DNA of 64,000 nucleotides, from assembly GCA_944326855.1 (NCBI GenBank), contig CALVFO010000001.1, forward strand, positions 60,082 through 124,081, read 5' to 3'. The notes beneath the pieces were generated by a model that did no database searches, was not told the DNA's origin, and saw only the letters and a program-made list of their open reading frames with translations. The position numbers were made by a program, and so were the translations under genes. Below, piece after piece: positions 53,829-62,490 of this stretch (within the stretch, counting starts at the first letter, position 1; the number at the start of each line of letters is the position of its first letter). Source of the stretch: an uncultured Alistipes sp. GTDB lineage: Bacteria; Bacteroidota; Bacteroidia; Bacteroidales; Rikenellaceae.

Positions 53829-55181
53829 ATGGCTACCGTAGTAATCATGCCTAAACAGGGTCAGTCCGTAGAAAGCTGCATCCTGACCGAATTCAAAAAG
53901 AAAAAAGGTGACACCGTCGCCGAGGGCGATATTCTGTTCTCGTATGAAACCGACAAAGCCTCGTTCGAAGAAGAAGCCAAAGTCAGCGGAACGGTGTTGG
54001 AGATATTTTTCGATGACGGGGATGAAATTCCCGTGCTGACCAATGTCATGGTCATCGGCAACCCGGGCGAAAGTACCGAAGAGTTCCGTCCGGGCGGTGA
54101 AGCCCCCGCCGCAGCGGACACTCCGGCTGCTGCACCGGCCGCCAACGCCACCCCGGTAACGACGGCTCCGGCAACGGCTGCCGCACCGGCTCCCTCGACT
54201 CCGGCCGCTGCCCCTGCTACGCCCGCCTCGGGCATTTCCCCTCGGGCCCGCATACTGGCCGAAAAAGAAGCCGTAAATGTAAGCGCCCTCAACGGGACCG
54301 GTCCCAAAGGACGTATCATCGAACGGGACGTACGCACCGCCATGGCCGCTACGCCCAAGCTCACGCCGCTGGCCAAAGAGATCGCCAAAAAAACCGGAGC
54401 AGCTGTTCCCGCCACGGGAAGCGGTCTGGCCGGCATGGTCAAGGGAGCCGATCTGGGTGCTCTGAAAAATGCCGTTTACAGCAGCGACAACGAAATCAAA
54501 CCGCTGACCAACATGCGTAAACTGATCGCCAAGGCCATGCACGCCTCGCTGCAGAACTCGGCCCAGCTGACCCACCACCTCAGCGCCGATGCCCGCCGCA
54601 TCCTCGAACTGCGCGAAAAGGTGAAAAAAGCCATGGCCAACGGTTACCCGACCAACATCACTCTCAACGACATGGTTTGCCTGGCCGTGATCAAGGCCCT
54701 CAAACAGTTCCCGCAGGTCAACTCCCACTTCCTGGGCGATAGCATGCGCCTCTTCTCGAAAGTACATCTGGGGCTGGCCGTCGACACCGAACGCGGGCTG
54801 ATGGTTCCCACCGTCAAGAACGCCGACGATCTCTCGATTCAGGGACTTTCCAACCAGCTCAAAGAGGTGGCTGCCGCCTGCAAGAAGGGCGCTATCGATC
54901 CCGACCTGCTCTCCCCCGAAGCCGCTTCATTCACCGTATCGAACCTGGGCAACTACGGCGTGGAAATCTTTACGCCGGTCATCAACCTGCCTCAATCGGC
55001 CATTCTGGGTGTGAACACCATCGTACCGCGGCCTAAGGATCTGGGCGGCGGCGTCTACGGGTTCGTTCCCCACATCGGATTGAGCCTTACTTACGACCAC
55101 CGGGCTCTGGACGGCGGTGAAGCTACCCGTTTCCTCAAACAGATCGCCATCGAAATCGAAAACCTCGACTTCGATATTTAA
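53829..55181 (+). CDS. Dihydrolipoamide acyltransferase, E2 of a 2-oxoacid dehydrogenase complex
   Basis: A 450-residue E2 enzyme that moves the acyl group from lipoamide to coenzyme A and forms the core of the complex. One lipoyl domain (1-80) has the lipoylated lysine in SYETDKASFEEEA (Lys43). A long Ala/Pro/Thr linker (about 90-135) is followed by the E3/E1-binding domain (ISPRARILAEKEAV, then GTGPKGRIIERDV, about 137-172). The catalytic domain runs from about 215 to 450 with the active site YDHRALDGGEA (His near 424). Pyruvate or branched-chain acids are both possible. First gene of E2-E3-E1; 40 bases before lpdA. Confidence 0.93.
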   Translation: MATVVIMPKQGQSVESCILTEFKKKKGDTVAEGDILFSYETDKASFEEEAKVSGTVLEIFFDDGDEIPVLTNVMVIGNPGESTEEFRPGGEAPAAADTPAAAPAANATPVTTAPATAAAPAPSTPAAAPATPASGISPRARILAEKEAVNVSALNGTGPKGRIIERDVRTAMAATPKLTPLAKEIAKKTGAAVPATGSGLAGMVKGADLGALKNAVYSSDNEIKPLTNMRKLIAKAMHASLQNSAQLTHHLSADARRILELREKVKKAMANGYPTNITLNDMVCLAVIKALKQFPQVNSHFLGDSMRLFSKVHLGLAVDTERGLMVPTVKNADDLSIQGLSNQLKEVAAACKKGAIDPDLLSPEAASFTVSNLGNYGVEIFTPVINLPQSAILGVNTIVPRPKDLGGGVYGFVPHIGLSLTYDHRALDGGEATRFLKQIAIEIENLDFDI

Positions 55182-55221
55182 TCTACGAACAACGCATAAA
55201 ACAAACACGAACCATAAATAA

Positions 55222-56583
55222 ATGATTGATTTAGCGATTATCGGCGGCGGGCCTGCCGGCTATGTGGCCGCCGAACGCGCCGGAGCCAAAGGGCTCAGCG
55301 TCGTGCTTTTCGAAAAGAAAGAACTGGGCGGAGTCTGCCTCAACGAAGGCTGCATTCCCACCAAAACCCTGCTCTACGGAGCCAAGGTGTACGATACGGC
55401 CGTTCACGGTGACAAATACGGCGTATCGGTACAGGGCGCCACGTTCGACTTCAAAAAAATGATGGATCGCAAAAACAAGGTGATCCGCAAACTGGTCGGT
55501 GGCGTGGGAGCCAAGATGAAAGCCCATCAGGTCACCGTGATCAAAGGAGCCGCTCAGATCATGGGTCGCAGTGCCGAAGGCATCGAAATCCAGTGCAACG
55601 GTCAAAGCTACAAGGCCGCCAACCTGCTGATCTGCACCGGATCGGAAGCCTTTGTACCGCCCATTCCGGGTCTCAAGGAAGCCGGTGACGTCATTCTCAC
55701 CAACCGCGAAATTCTCGCCCTGAAAGAACAGCCCAAGAAACTGGTTATCATCGGCGGGGGTGTGATCGGGATGGAGTTTGCCAGCTTCTTCAACAGCCTG
55801 GGCACCGAAGTGACCGTCATCGAAATGCTGCCCGAAATTCTGGGCGGTCTGGATGGCGAGATCAGCCACATGCTTCAGGAAATCTACGCGAAAAAAGGTG
55901 TACAGTTCCACCTCTCCTGCCGCGTGACCGAAATCAAGGGCAACGAGGTGATCTATACGACCCCCGACGGCAAGAGTGAATCGGCTTCGGGCGACAAGAT
56001 TCTGGTGAGCGTTGGCCGCCGGGCCGTCACTCAAGGCTTCGGACTGGAAACCCTGGGCGTGGAACTCAACCGGGGCGGCATCAAAGTCGACAACAAGATG
56101 CGCACCAACGTGCCGGGCGTTTATGCCGCCGGAGACGTAACGGGCTTCTCGTTGCTGGCCCATACGGCCAGCCGGGAAGGCGAAGTGGTGGTCAACAACC
56201 TCACCGGCCGGGCCGACCAGATGCGGTACGACGCCATCCCGGGCGTTGTCTACACCAATCCCGAAGTAGCCGGTGTGGGTCTGACCGAAGAAGCCGCCCA
56301 GAAAAAAGGCATCGCCTATCGGGTTGCCAAACTGCCGATGGCCTATGCCGGACGTTTCGTCGCCGAAAACGAAGGCGGTACGGGTCTGTGCAAAGTCCTC
56401 GTGGGCGAACAATACGGCGAAGTGCTGGGTGTACACATGCTGGGCAACCCGTGCAGCGAAATGATCTACGGCGCCTGCATGGCCATCGAACAGGAAATGA
56501 CCCTCGAAGCCATGCAAGAGGTGGTATTTCCCCACCCGACCGTTTCGGAAATTTTCAAAGAGACGATTTTCTCGTTCGAATAA
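55222..56583 (+). CDS. lpdA: Dihydrolipoyl dehydrogenase (E3)
   Basis: A 453-residue flavoprotein that reoxidises the lipoyl groups of the E2 protein using NAD+. The FAD motif AIIGGGPAGYVAAERAG opens the protein. The redox-active disulfide is CLNEGC (Cys39, Cys44) followed by IPTKTL. The NAD motif VIIGGGVIGMEFASFFNSLG is near 175, and the second FAD motif VPGVYAAGDVTG is near 297. The C-terminal dimer interface has the catalytic HPTVSE near 440. Length is normal. Between the E2 gene (40 bases) and the fused E1 gene (51 bases), so this E3 belongs to this complex. Confidence 0.96.
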   Translation: MIDLAIIGGGPAGYVAAERAGAKGLSVVLFEKKELGGVCLNEGCIPTKTLLYGAKVYDTAVHGDKYGVSVQGATFDFKKMMDRKNKVIRKLVGGVGAKMKAHQVTVIKGAAQIMGRSAEGIEIQCNGQSYKAANLLICTGSEAFVPPIPGLKEAGDVILTNREILALKEQPKKLVIIGGGVIGMEFASFFNSLGTEVTVIEMLPEILGGLDGEISHMLQEIYAKKGVQFHLSCRVTEIKGNEVIYTTPDGKSESASGDKILVSVGRRAVTQGFGLETLGVELNRGGIKVDNKMRTNVPGVYAAGDVTGFSLLAHTASREGEVVVNNLTGRADQMRYDAIPGVVYTNPEVAGVGLTEEAAQKKGIAYRVAKLPMAYAGRFVAENEGGTGLCKVLVGEQYGEVLGVHMLGNPCSEMIYGACMAIEQEMTLEAMQEVVFPHPTVSEIFKETIFSFE

Positions 56584-56634
56584 CCTTTCCGCTGATCCTG
56601 AAACCTAATTTAATAAACCGAAATTTCAACCAAA

Positions 56635-59109
56635 ATGCCTAAATCACAATACGTCGATCCTAAAGAGATCCGCAAAGCCGGAGAGATCACCTTCCAGCCG
56701 ATCCCGGTCAACCAGTACAACAAAAGCGTCAAAGACGAACTCAAAGCCAAAAATTTCACCGAAGAAGAGCTGAAGAACATCTACCACGACATGGTGGTGA
56801 TCCGCGAGTTCGAAACCATGCTCAACCTGGTGAAAACCACCGGCGGCTATAACGGCATCGCCTACAACAACCCGGGCCCCGCCCACCTGTCGGCCGGTCA
56901 GGAAGCCGCAGCCGTCGGGATGGCCTATACGCTCACCACAGACGACTTCATCTTCGGTTCTCACCGCAGCCACGGCGAAATTCTCGCCAAAGGGCTCCGT
57001 TCGATCGCCATCCTCAGCGATGCCGAACTGAAAAAAATCATGAACGAATTCTGGGACGGTGCCACGGTCAAAGTAGCCAAGATGGGCTTCCAGGGCACGA
57101 CCAAACAACTCGCCCGCCGATTCCTGCTTTACGGTGCCATGGCCGAAATCTTCGCCCGCGTCACCGGATTCAACAAAGGGTTGGGCGGCAGTATGCACAC
57201 GTTCTTCATCCCGTTCGGGATTTTCCCCAACAACGCCATCGTGGGCGGTAGCGGCGACATCGCCGTCGGTGCAGCCCTCTACAAGAAAATCAACCGAAAA
57301 CCGGGGCTGGTCGTAGCCAACATCGGCGACGCCTCCATGGCCTGCGGTCCGGTATGGGAAGGATTGGTATTCGCCGCCATGGACCAGTTCAAACAGCTCT
57401 GGGAAGGTGACATGAAAGGAGGTCTGCCGGTGATCATCAACATCATGGACAACCAGTACGGCATGGGCGGTCAAACCCGTGGCGAAACCATGGGCTATGA
57501 CTTCGCTGCCCGCATCGGCGCCGGGGTCAATCCCGAACAGATGCACGCCGAACGAGTTGACGGTTACAACCCGCTGGCCGTGATCGACGCCTATCGTCGC
57601 AAACGCGCCGTCATCGAACAAAAAGACGGCCCCGTCCTGCTGGATGTCGTCACCTATCGTTACAGCGGTCACTCGCCCTCCGACGCTTCGTCGTACCGCA
57701 CCAAAGAAGAAGTGGAAGCCTGGATGGCCGAAGACTGTATCGAAGCCTACGGCAAACAATTGATCGAAGCCGGTATCGTTAAACAGTCCGATCTGGATGC
57801 CGTATGGACCGATGTGAAAGAAGTCATGACCGACATCTTCAAACTGGCCATCGACGAAGAGTTGTCTCCGCGCATGGACCTGCACAAAGAACCCGAGCTG
57901 CTGGGCGGTATGATCTTCTCGAACGGCTCGGTCGATTCGATGTCCGACGCCACACCCGAAGTCAACCATCCGATGGCTGAAAATCCTCGGGTACAGCAAA
58001 TCGCCAAAAAGGAACGTTTCGCTACGGACAAAGACGGCAAACCCGTTTCGAAGATGAAACAATTCCAGTTGCGCGACGGGATTTTCGAAGCCATCATCGA
58101 CCGCTTCTACAAGGACGCCTCACTGGTCGCTTACGGAGAAGAAAACCGCGACTGGGGCGGAGCTTTCGCCGTCTATCGCGGTCTGACCGAAGCACTGCCC
58201 TATCACCGTCTGTTCAACTCGCCCATTTCGGAAGCCTCGATCATCGGAACGGCCATCGGGTACGCCATGTGCGGCGGCCGGGTTATTCCCGAAATCATGT
58301 ACTGCGACTTTCTGGGCCGTTGCGGGGATGAAGTCTTCAACCAACTGCCCAAATGGCAGGCCATGAGCGGCAACATCCTCAAGATGCCGGTCGTTGTCCG
58401 TGTATCGGTCGGTTCGAAATACGGTGCTCAGCACTCGCAAGACTGGACTTCGTTGTGCGCCCACATCCCGGGACTGAAAGTGGTCTTCCCCGTTACGCCT
58501 TATGATGCCAAAGGGTTGATGAACGCCGCCTTGCAAGGCACCGACCCGGTAATCTTCTTCGAAAGTCAGCGCATTTACGATATCGGCGAACAATTCCACG
58601 AAGGAGGTGTTCCCGAAGGTTACTACGAAATTCCGATCGGCGAACCCGACATCAAACGCGAAGGGAAGGATATTACGATCCTGACCATCGGAGCTACGCT
58701 TTACCGGGCTCTGGAAGCCGCCAAAATGTTGGAAGAAAAATACGGCATGAGCGCCGAAGTGATCGATGCCCGTTCGCTGGTTCCGTTTAACTACGAAAAA
58801 GTGCTGGCTTCGATTAAAAAGACCGGCCGCATCGTCATCGCCAGCGATGCCAGCAGCCGCGGTTCGTTCCTCAACGACCTGGCCCGCAACATCACCGAAC
58901 TGGCCTTCGACGAACTGGATGCACCTCCCGCCGTATTGGGTTCGCGCAACTGGATCACACCGGCCTACGAGCTCGAATATGCCTTCTTCCCGCAGCCGTC
59001 GGACTTCATCGACATCATCCACGAAAAGATCGTCCCGCTTCAGGGCCACGTTCCGACCGCCAACTTCACCGATGCCGAACAAATCCGCCGCGCCAAAGAA
59101 GGCGTTTAA
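56635..59109 (+). CDS. 2-oxoacid dehydrogenase E1, alpha and beta fused
   Basis: An 824-residue thiamine-diphosphate enzyme joining E1-alpha (about 1-430) and E1-beta (about 470-824), usually two genes. The alpha half has GSHRSHGEILAKGL, GLGGSMHTFF, and the TPP-binding stretch GDASMACGPVWEGLVF ending in MDNQYGMGGQ. The spacing is longer than in human or Bacillus PdhA because of an extra segment (QLWEGDMKGGL). The beta half has EASIIGTAIGYAMCGGRVIPE and the end motif NWITPAYELEYAFFPQ. Similar fused proteins occur in other Bacteroidetes and are annotated as pyruvate or 2-oxoisovalerate dehydrogenase; I cannot decide. Followed by a 19-bp hairpin. Confidence 0.9.
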   Translation: MPKSQYVDPKEIRKAGEITFQPIPVNQYNKSVKDELKAKNFTEEELKNIYHDMVVIREFETMLNLVKTTGGYNGIAYNNPGPAHLSAGQEAAAVGMAYTLTTDDFIFGSHRSHGEILAKGLRSIAILSDAELKKIMNEFWDGATVKVAKMGFQGTTKQLARRFLLYGAMAEIFARVTGFNKGLGGSMHTFFIPFGIFPNNAIVGGSGDIAVGAALYKKINRKPGLVVANIGDASMACGPVWEGLVFAAMDQFKQLWEGDMKGGLPVIINIMDNQYGMGGQTRGETMGYDFAARIGAGVNPEQMHAERVDGYNPLAVIDAYRRKRAVIEQKDGPVLLDVVTYRYSGHSPSDASSYRTKEEVEAWMAEDCIEAYGKQLIEAGIVKQSDLDAVWTDVKEVMTDIFKLAIDEELSPRMDLHKEPELLGGMIFSNGSVDSMSDATPEVNHPMAENPRVQQIAKKERFATDKDGKPVSKMKQFQLRDGIFEAIIDRFYKDASLVAYGEENRDWGGAFAVYRGLTEALPYHRLFNSPISEASIIGTAIGYAMCGGRVIPEIMYCDFLGRCGDEVFNQLPKWQAMSGNILKMPVVVRVSVGSKYGAQHSQDWTSLCAHIPGLKVVFPVTPYDAKGLMNAALQGTDPVIFFESQRIYDIGEQFHEGGVPEGYYEIPIGEPDIKREGKDITILTIGATLYRALEAAKMLEEKYGMSAEVIDARSLVPFNYEKVLASIKKTGRIVIASDASSRGSFLNDLARNITELAFDELDAPPAVLGSRNWITPAYELEYAFFPQPSDFIDIIHEKIVPLQGHVPTANFTDAEQIRRAKEGV

Positions 59110-59121
59110 TACCACCCGGAC

Positions 59122-59164
59122 CTTTTCACAAGTATGACCCCTCGCGGGTCATACTTGTGAAAAG
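59122..59164. repeat. Perfect 19-bp inverted repeat after the E1 gene
   Basis: CTTTTCACAAGTATGACCC (59122-59140) pairs without mismatch to GGGTCATACTTGTGAAAAG (59146-59164) around the loop CTCGC. No T run follows on either strand, so it is an unusual terminator if it is one. It lies 12 bases after the E1 stop and 35 bases before the PHP gene. Confidence 0.85.
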
Positions 59165-59199
59165 CGATCCGATCCCTACTGAACCTAAAACCTGAACCC

Positions 59200-60387
59200 A
59201 TGTGCGAATTTTGCAACAATAACTCTTTGGAGGTGAACGTCAACGCTCACCTGCATACGCCTTATTCGTTCAGCTCTTTCGAGACGCTGACCGACGCTTT
59301 GGACCGTGCCCTTCGGGAAAACGTCCAAATAGTCGGTATCAACGATTTTTACACCACCCGCGGATATGAACAATGGGATCACGAATGCCGTCGCCGACGG
59401 TTGTACCCGCTGTTCAACATCGAATTCATCAGCCTCAACAAGGAAGATCAGGCTGTGGGGATCCGCGTGAACGACCCCAACAACCCGGGACGCACCTACC
59501 TCAGCGGCAAAGGACTCTACTGCCCGCCGGTATTGCCCGAACCCTATGCCAGCCAACTGGCCGAAGTCGTGGCCGAAACCGACAAACAGGTCCGGCAAAT
59601 GTGCGGCAAGCTCAACGATCTGCTTCGTGAGCACGAGGCCGGTTTCGAACTGGATATCGACTGGATCGAAAAGAACCTGACTCAAGGTTCGATCCGCGAA
59701 CGGCACCTGGCCAAGGCCCTGCGGTTGAAGGCGACCGAACATTTCGGCGGCGATACGGACCGGATCACCTCGTTTTTCGAACGAATCTTCGGAGGACGTC
59801 CCCTGCAGGCTGACCTGAACAATGTGGCCGCTGTGGAAAATGAGATCCGCAGCAAACTGCTCAAGGCGGGAGGTCCGGCTTTTGTAGCCGAAGATCCCAA
59901 AGCCTTCCTGCCCATGGAAGATGTACGACGCATTATCCTGGCTGCGGGTGGTATTCCTACCTATCCGTTCCTGGCCGACGATGCCAAGGGCGGTTTCACC
60001 GATTTCGAACAGGACGTCAAGAAAACGGCACAAATTCTCAAAGAACGACGCATCTACTCGGTGGAATTCATCACCACCCGTAACAGCATCGAAGTGCTGG
60101 AGGCCTATGCCGGATACCTGCACGAACAGGGATTCGTCGTAACGTTCGGATCGGAACACAACACCCCGGCCATGGAACCCATTTTGCTGTCGGCCCGGGG
60201 AGGTCGCCCCTTAACCCCCAAGCTCAAAGCGATCAACTATGCCGGAGCCTGCGTCATTGCGGCCCATCAGGAAGCGCTCAACCGCGGTTTCGAAGGATAC
60301 ACCAGCCATGAAGGAATGCCTTCGCTGGCCAAACGCAACCTGTTCATTCAGGAAGGCAATCGACTGATCCGTTCCCTGATCCGGTAA
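59200..60387 (+). CDS. PHP-domain metal-dependent phosphoesterase
   Basis: A 395-residue protein with PHP-family features: the HxH motif AHLHTPYSF (His17, His19), VGINDFYTTRGYEQW near 46, FNIEFISL near 71, and GSEHNTPAMEP near 320 with another likely metal histidine. It starts MCEFC, a cysteine pair of unknown meaning. PHP domains bind three metal ions and hydrolyse phosphoester bonds, as in histidinol phosphatase or DNA polymerase III. The family of this long, helical-insert version is not known to me. It is 32 bases before the aldolase/SDR gene on the same strand, so a phosphatase step for a sugar phosphate or a phosphonate is a reasonable guess. Confidence 0.68.
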   Translation: MCEFCNNNSLEVNVNAHLHTPYSFSSFETLTDALDRALRENVQIVGINDFYTTRGYEQWDHECRRRRLYPLFNIEFISLNKEDQAVGIRVNDPNNPGRTYLSGKGLYCPPVLPEPYASQLAEVVAETDKQVRQMCGKLNDLLREHEAGFELDIDWIEKNLTQGSIRERHLAKALRLKATEHFGGDTDRITSFFERIFGGRPLQADLNNVAAVENEIRSKLLKAGGPAFVAEDPKAFLPMEDVRRIILAAGGIPTYPFLADDAKGGFTDFEQDVKKTAQILKERRIYSVEFITTRNSIEVLEAYAGYLHEQGFVVTFGSEHNTPAMEPILLSARGGRPLTPKLKAINYAGACVIAAHQEALNRGFEGYTSHEGMPSLAKRNLFIQEGNRLIRSLIR

Positions 60388-60419
60388 TTCAACATTCATT
60401 TTAAACAAGCGAACACATT

Positions 60420-62381
60420 ATGAAAGAGATAGAACAACTGATCGCCATTTCACAACACTACGGCCAGGACAGCCGCTATGTCATTGCCGGCGGAGGCAAC
60501 ACCTCCTTCAAGACCGCCGACAAGTTGTGGGTCAAGGCCAGCGGACATGCCCTGGCCACCATCACCGAAGAAGGCTTTGCGGTACTCGACCGGGCCAAAC
60601 TAAACGTCATTTCCGAAAAAGAGTACCCGACCGATTCGGCCGCCCGCGAAGAAGAGGTCAAAAACGATCTGGCAGCCGCCTGCATCACCAAGGATCGTCG
60701 TCCGAGCGTCGAAACTTCCCTGCATAATGCCCTTCAGGCTCCGTTCATCGTTCATCTTCATCCCACGATGGTCAATGCGCTGATGTGTGCCCAGGATGTG
60801 GAAGCCGTCACCCAAAAACTCTTCGGTGACAGTGTACTGTATATTCCCTACATCGACCCGGGTTATATCCTGTTCAAAGAGGTCGAAAAACGCATTCGGG
60901 CTTATGCCGCCGCACACGGTCATGAACCCGCCGTTATTCTGTTGCAAAACCATGGGATTTTTGTAGGCGCCGAATCGCCCGAAAACGTGCAGGCCCTCTA
61001 CGACGAGGTATTGGGTAAAATCGAACAGGCGCTGAGCGTAACGCTGCCCACCGGCGAAAAAGAAGTATGCTCGTGTGTGGCCGAAGTGATTCCCGCTCTC
61101 CGCATCTGGTGCAGCGCCGGGGGTCCCGACAAAACCCTCAAGGTCGTCAACAACGAACTGATCGACTACTTCAGCGCGTCGGCCGAAAACTTTGCAAAAA
61201 TTTCGAAACCCTTCTCGCCGGATATCATCGTATACTGCAAGTCGAAATATATCTATATCGACGCCCAGGGTCCCGAAGCCATCCGCGAAGCCGCCCAGAA
61301 AAAAATCGCGGACTACATCGCTCAAAACGGATATGCCCCCAAAGCCATCCTGATCAAGGGAGTGGGTCTGGTTGCCGTGGGCGACAACGCCGCCGGAGCG
61401 AATATCATTCAGGAAGTCTATCAGGACATGATGAAGATCGCTTACCTGTCGGCCTCGTTCGGGGGCGAACACCCCATGACCCAAGCCCAAATCGATTTTA
61501 TCGACAACTGGGAAGTGGAAAACTACCGTCGTAAGGTCAGTGCCGGAGGGGCTGCCGGACGGGTCGAAAACAAGATCATCATCGTGACGGGAGCCGCTCA
61601 AGGTTTCGGGGAAGGCATTGCCCGCTGCCTGATCGCTCAGGGTGCCAACATCGTCGTCGCCGACCTGAACGACACCGTAGGGATGCAAACCGCCGCCAAC
61701 CTCAATACGTTGGCCAAAAGCAATCGGGCCATTTTCGTCAAAACGAATGTGGCCGATCTGGACAGCCTGCGCAATCTGGTTCATGAAACGGTCTGCGCCT
61801 TCGGCGGACTGGACGTCTTTGTCAGCAACGCCGGGGTATTGCGGGCCGGAGGTATCGACGTGATGACTCCCGAAAACTTCGAATTCGTCACCAAGATCAA
61901 CTACAACGCCTATTTCTACTGCGTGAAAACCGTCACCCCGGTGATGAAACTCCAGAACAGCTGCGATCCTCAGCGTTACGCCGACATCATCCAGATCAAC
62001 TCCAAGAGCGGTCTGCGCGGATCGAAAGCCAACTTCGCCTATGCCGGCGGCAAATTCGGCGGCATAGGACTCACCCAGTCCTTCGCACTGGAACTGGCCC
62101 CCGCCCGCATCAAGGTCAATTCGATCTGCCCGGGCAACTTCTATGAAGGACCGCTGTGGAGCGATCCGGTCAACGGACTGTTCTTACAGTACCTCAAAGC
62201 CGGTAAAGTTCCGGGCGCCCAGACCGTCGAAGACGTCCGCAAATACTACATGGCCCAGGTTCCGATGCAGAAAGGAACCGGTCCCGAAGATGTGACCAAA
62301 GCCGTGTTGTATCTGATCGAACAGACCTGCGAAACGGGGCAGGCCGTACCCGTCACCGGAGGCCAGGTCATGCTCAGCTAA
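60420..62381 (+). CDS. Bifunctional class II aldolase / short-chain dehydrogenase
   Basis: A 653-residue fusion. The N-terminal class II aldolase/adducin domain (about 1-215) has DKLWVKASGHALA near 37, the zinc motif IVHLHPTMVNALMCA near 112, and LLQNHGIFVGAES near 180. A middle region (about 220-380) is followed by an SDR domain (about 388-653) with TGAAQGFGEGIARCL and the active-site pair YAGGK (Tyr and Lys) near 540. The layout matches proteins that cleave a deoxysugar phosphate and oxidise the product lactaldehyde, such as the RhaEW-type fusion. Rhamnulose-1-P or fuculose-1-P are possible substrates. It sits in a catabolic cluster (PHP protein, zinc dehydrogenase, second aldolase). Confidence 0.85.
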   Translation: MKEIEQLIAISQHYGQDSRYVIAGGGNTSFKTADKLWVKASGHALATITEEGFAVLDRAKLNVISEKEYPTDSAAREEEVKNDLAAACITKDRRPSVETSLHNALQAPFIVHLHPTMVNALMCAQDVEAVTQKLFGDSVLYIPYIDPGYILFKEVEKRIRAYAAAHGHEPAVILLQNHGIFVGAESPENVQALYDEVLGKIEQALSVTLPTGEKEVCSCVAEVIPALRIWCSAGGPDKTLKVVNNELIDYFSASAENFAKISKPFSPDIIVYCKSKYIYIDAQGPEAIREAAQKKIADYIAQNGYAPKAILIKGVGLVAVGDNAAGANIIQEVYQDMMKIAYLSASFGGEHPMTQAQIDFIDNWEVENYRRKVSAGGAAGRVENKIIIVTGAAQGFGEGIARCLIAQGANIVVADLNDTVGMQTAANLNTLAKSNRAIFVKTNVADLDSLRNLVHETVCAFGGLDVFVSNAGVLRAGGIDVMTPENFEFVTKINYNAYFYCVKTVTPVMKLQNSCDPQRYADIIQINSKSGLRGSKANFAYAGGKFGGIGLTQSFALELAPARIKVNSICPGNFYEGPLWSDPVNGLFLQYLKAGKVPGAQTVEDVRKYYMAQVPMQKGTGPEDVTKAVLYLIEQTCETGQAVPVTGGQVMLS

Positions 62382-62407
62382 ACCTTCCGGAGAGAGAAAA
62401 TCGGCAC

Positions 62408-62431
62408 TTTTCCGGATAAGATGCCGGAAAA
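62408..62431 (+). terminator. Weak terminator-like hairpin after the aldolase/SDR gene
   Basis: TTTTCCGG (62408-62415) pairs with CCGGAAAA (62424-62431), 8-base loop, no T run. It lies 26 bases after the stop and just before a -7 element at 62445. Confidence 0.4.
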
Positions 62432-62444
62432 CAGAATTAATCCG

Positions 62445-62452
62445 TATATTTG
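62445..62452 (+). promoter_or_regulatory. Promoter -7 element for the zinc dehydrogenase gene
   Basis: TATATTTG fits TAnnTTTG, 38 bases before the ATG at 62491; no -33 TTTG at the usual distance. Confidence 0.45.
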
Positions 62453-62490
62453 CGCCAGCAACGGGCGTGAATATCTTAACGCTTCATTTT

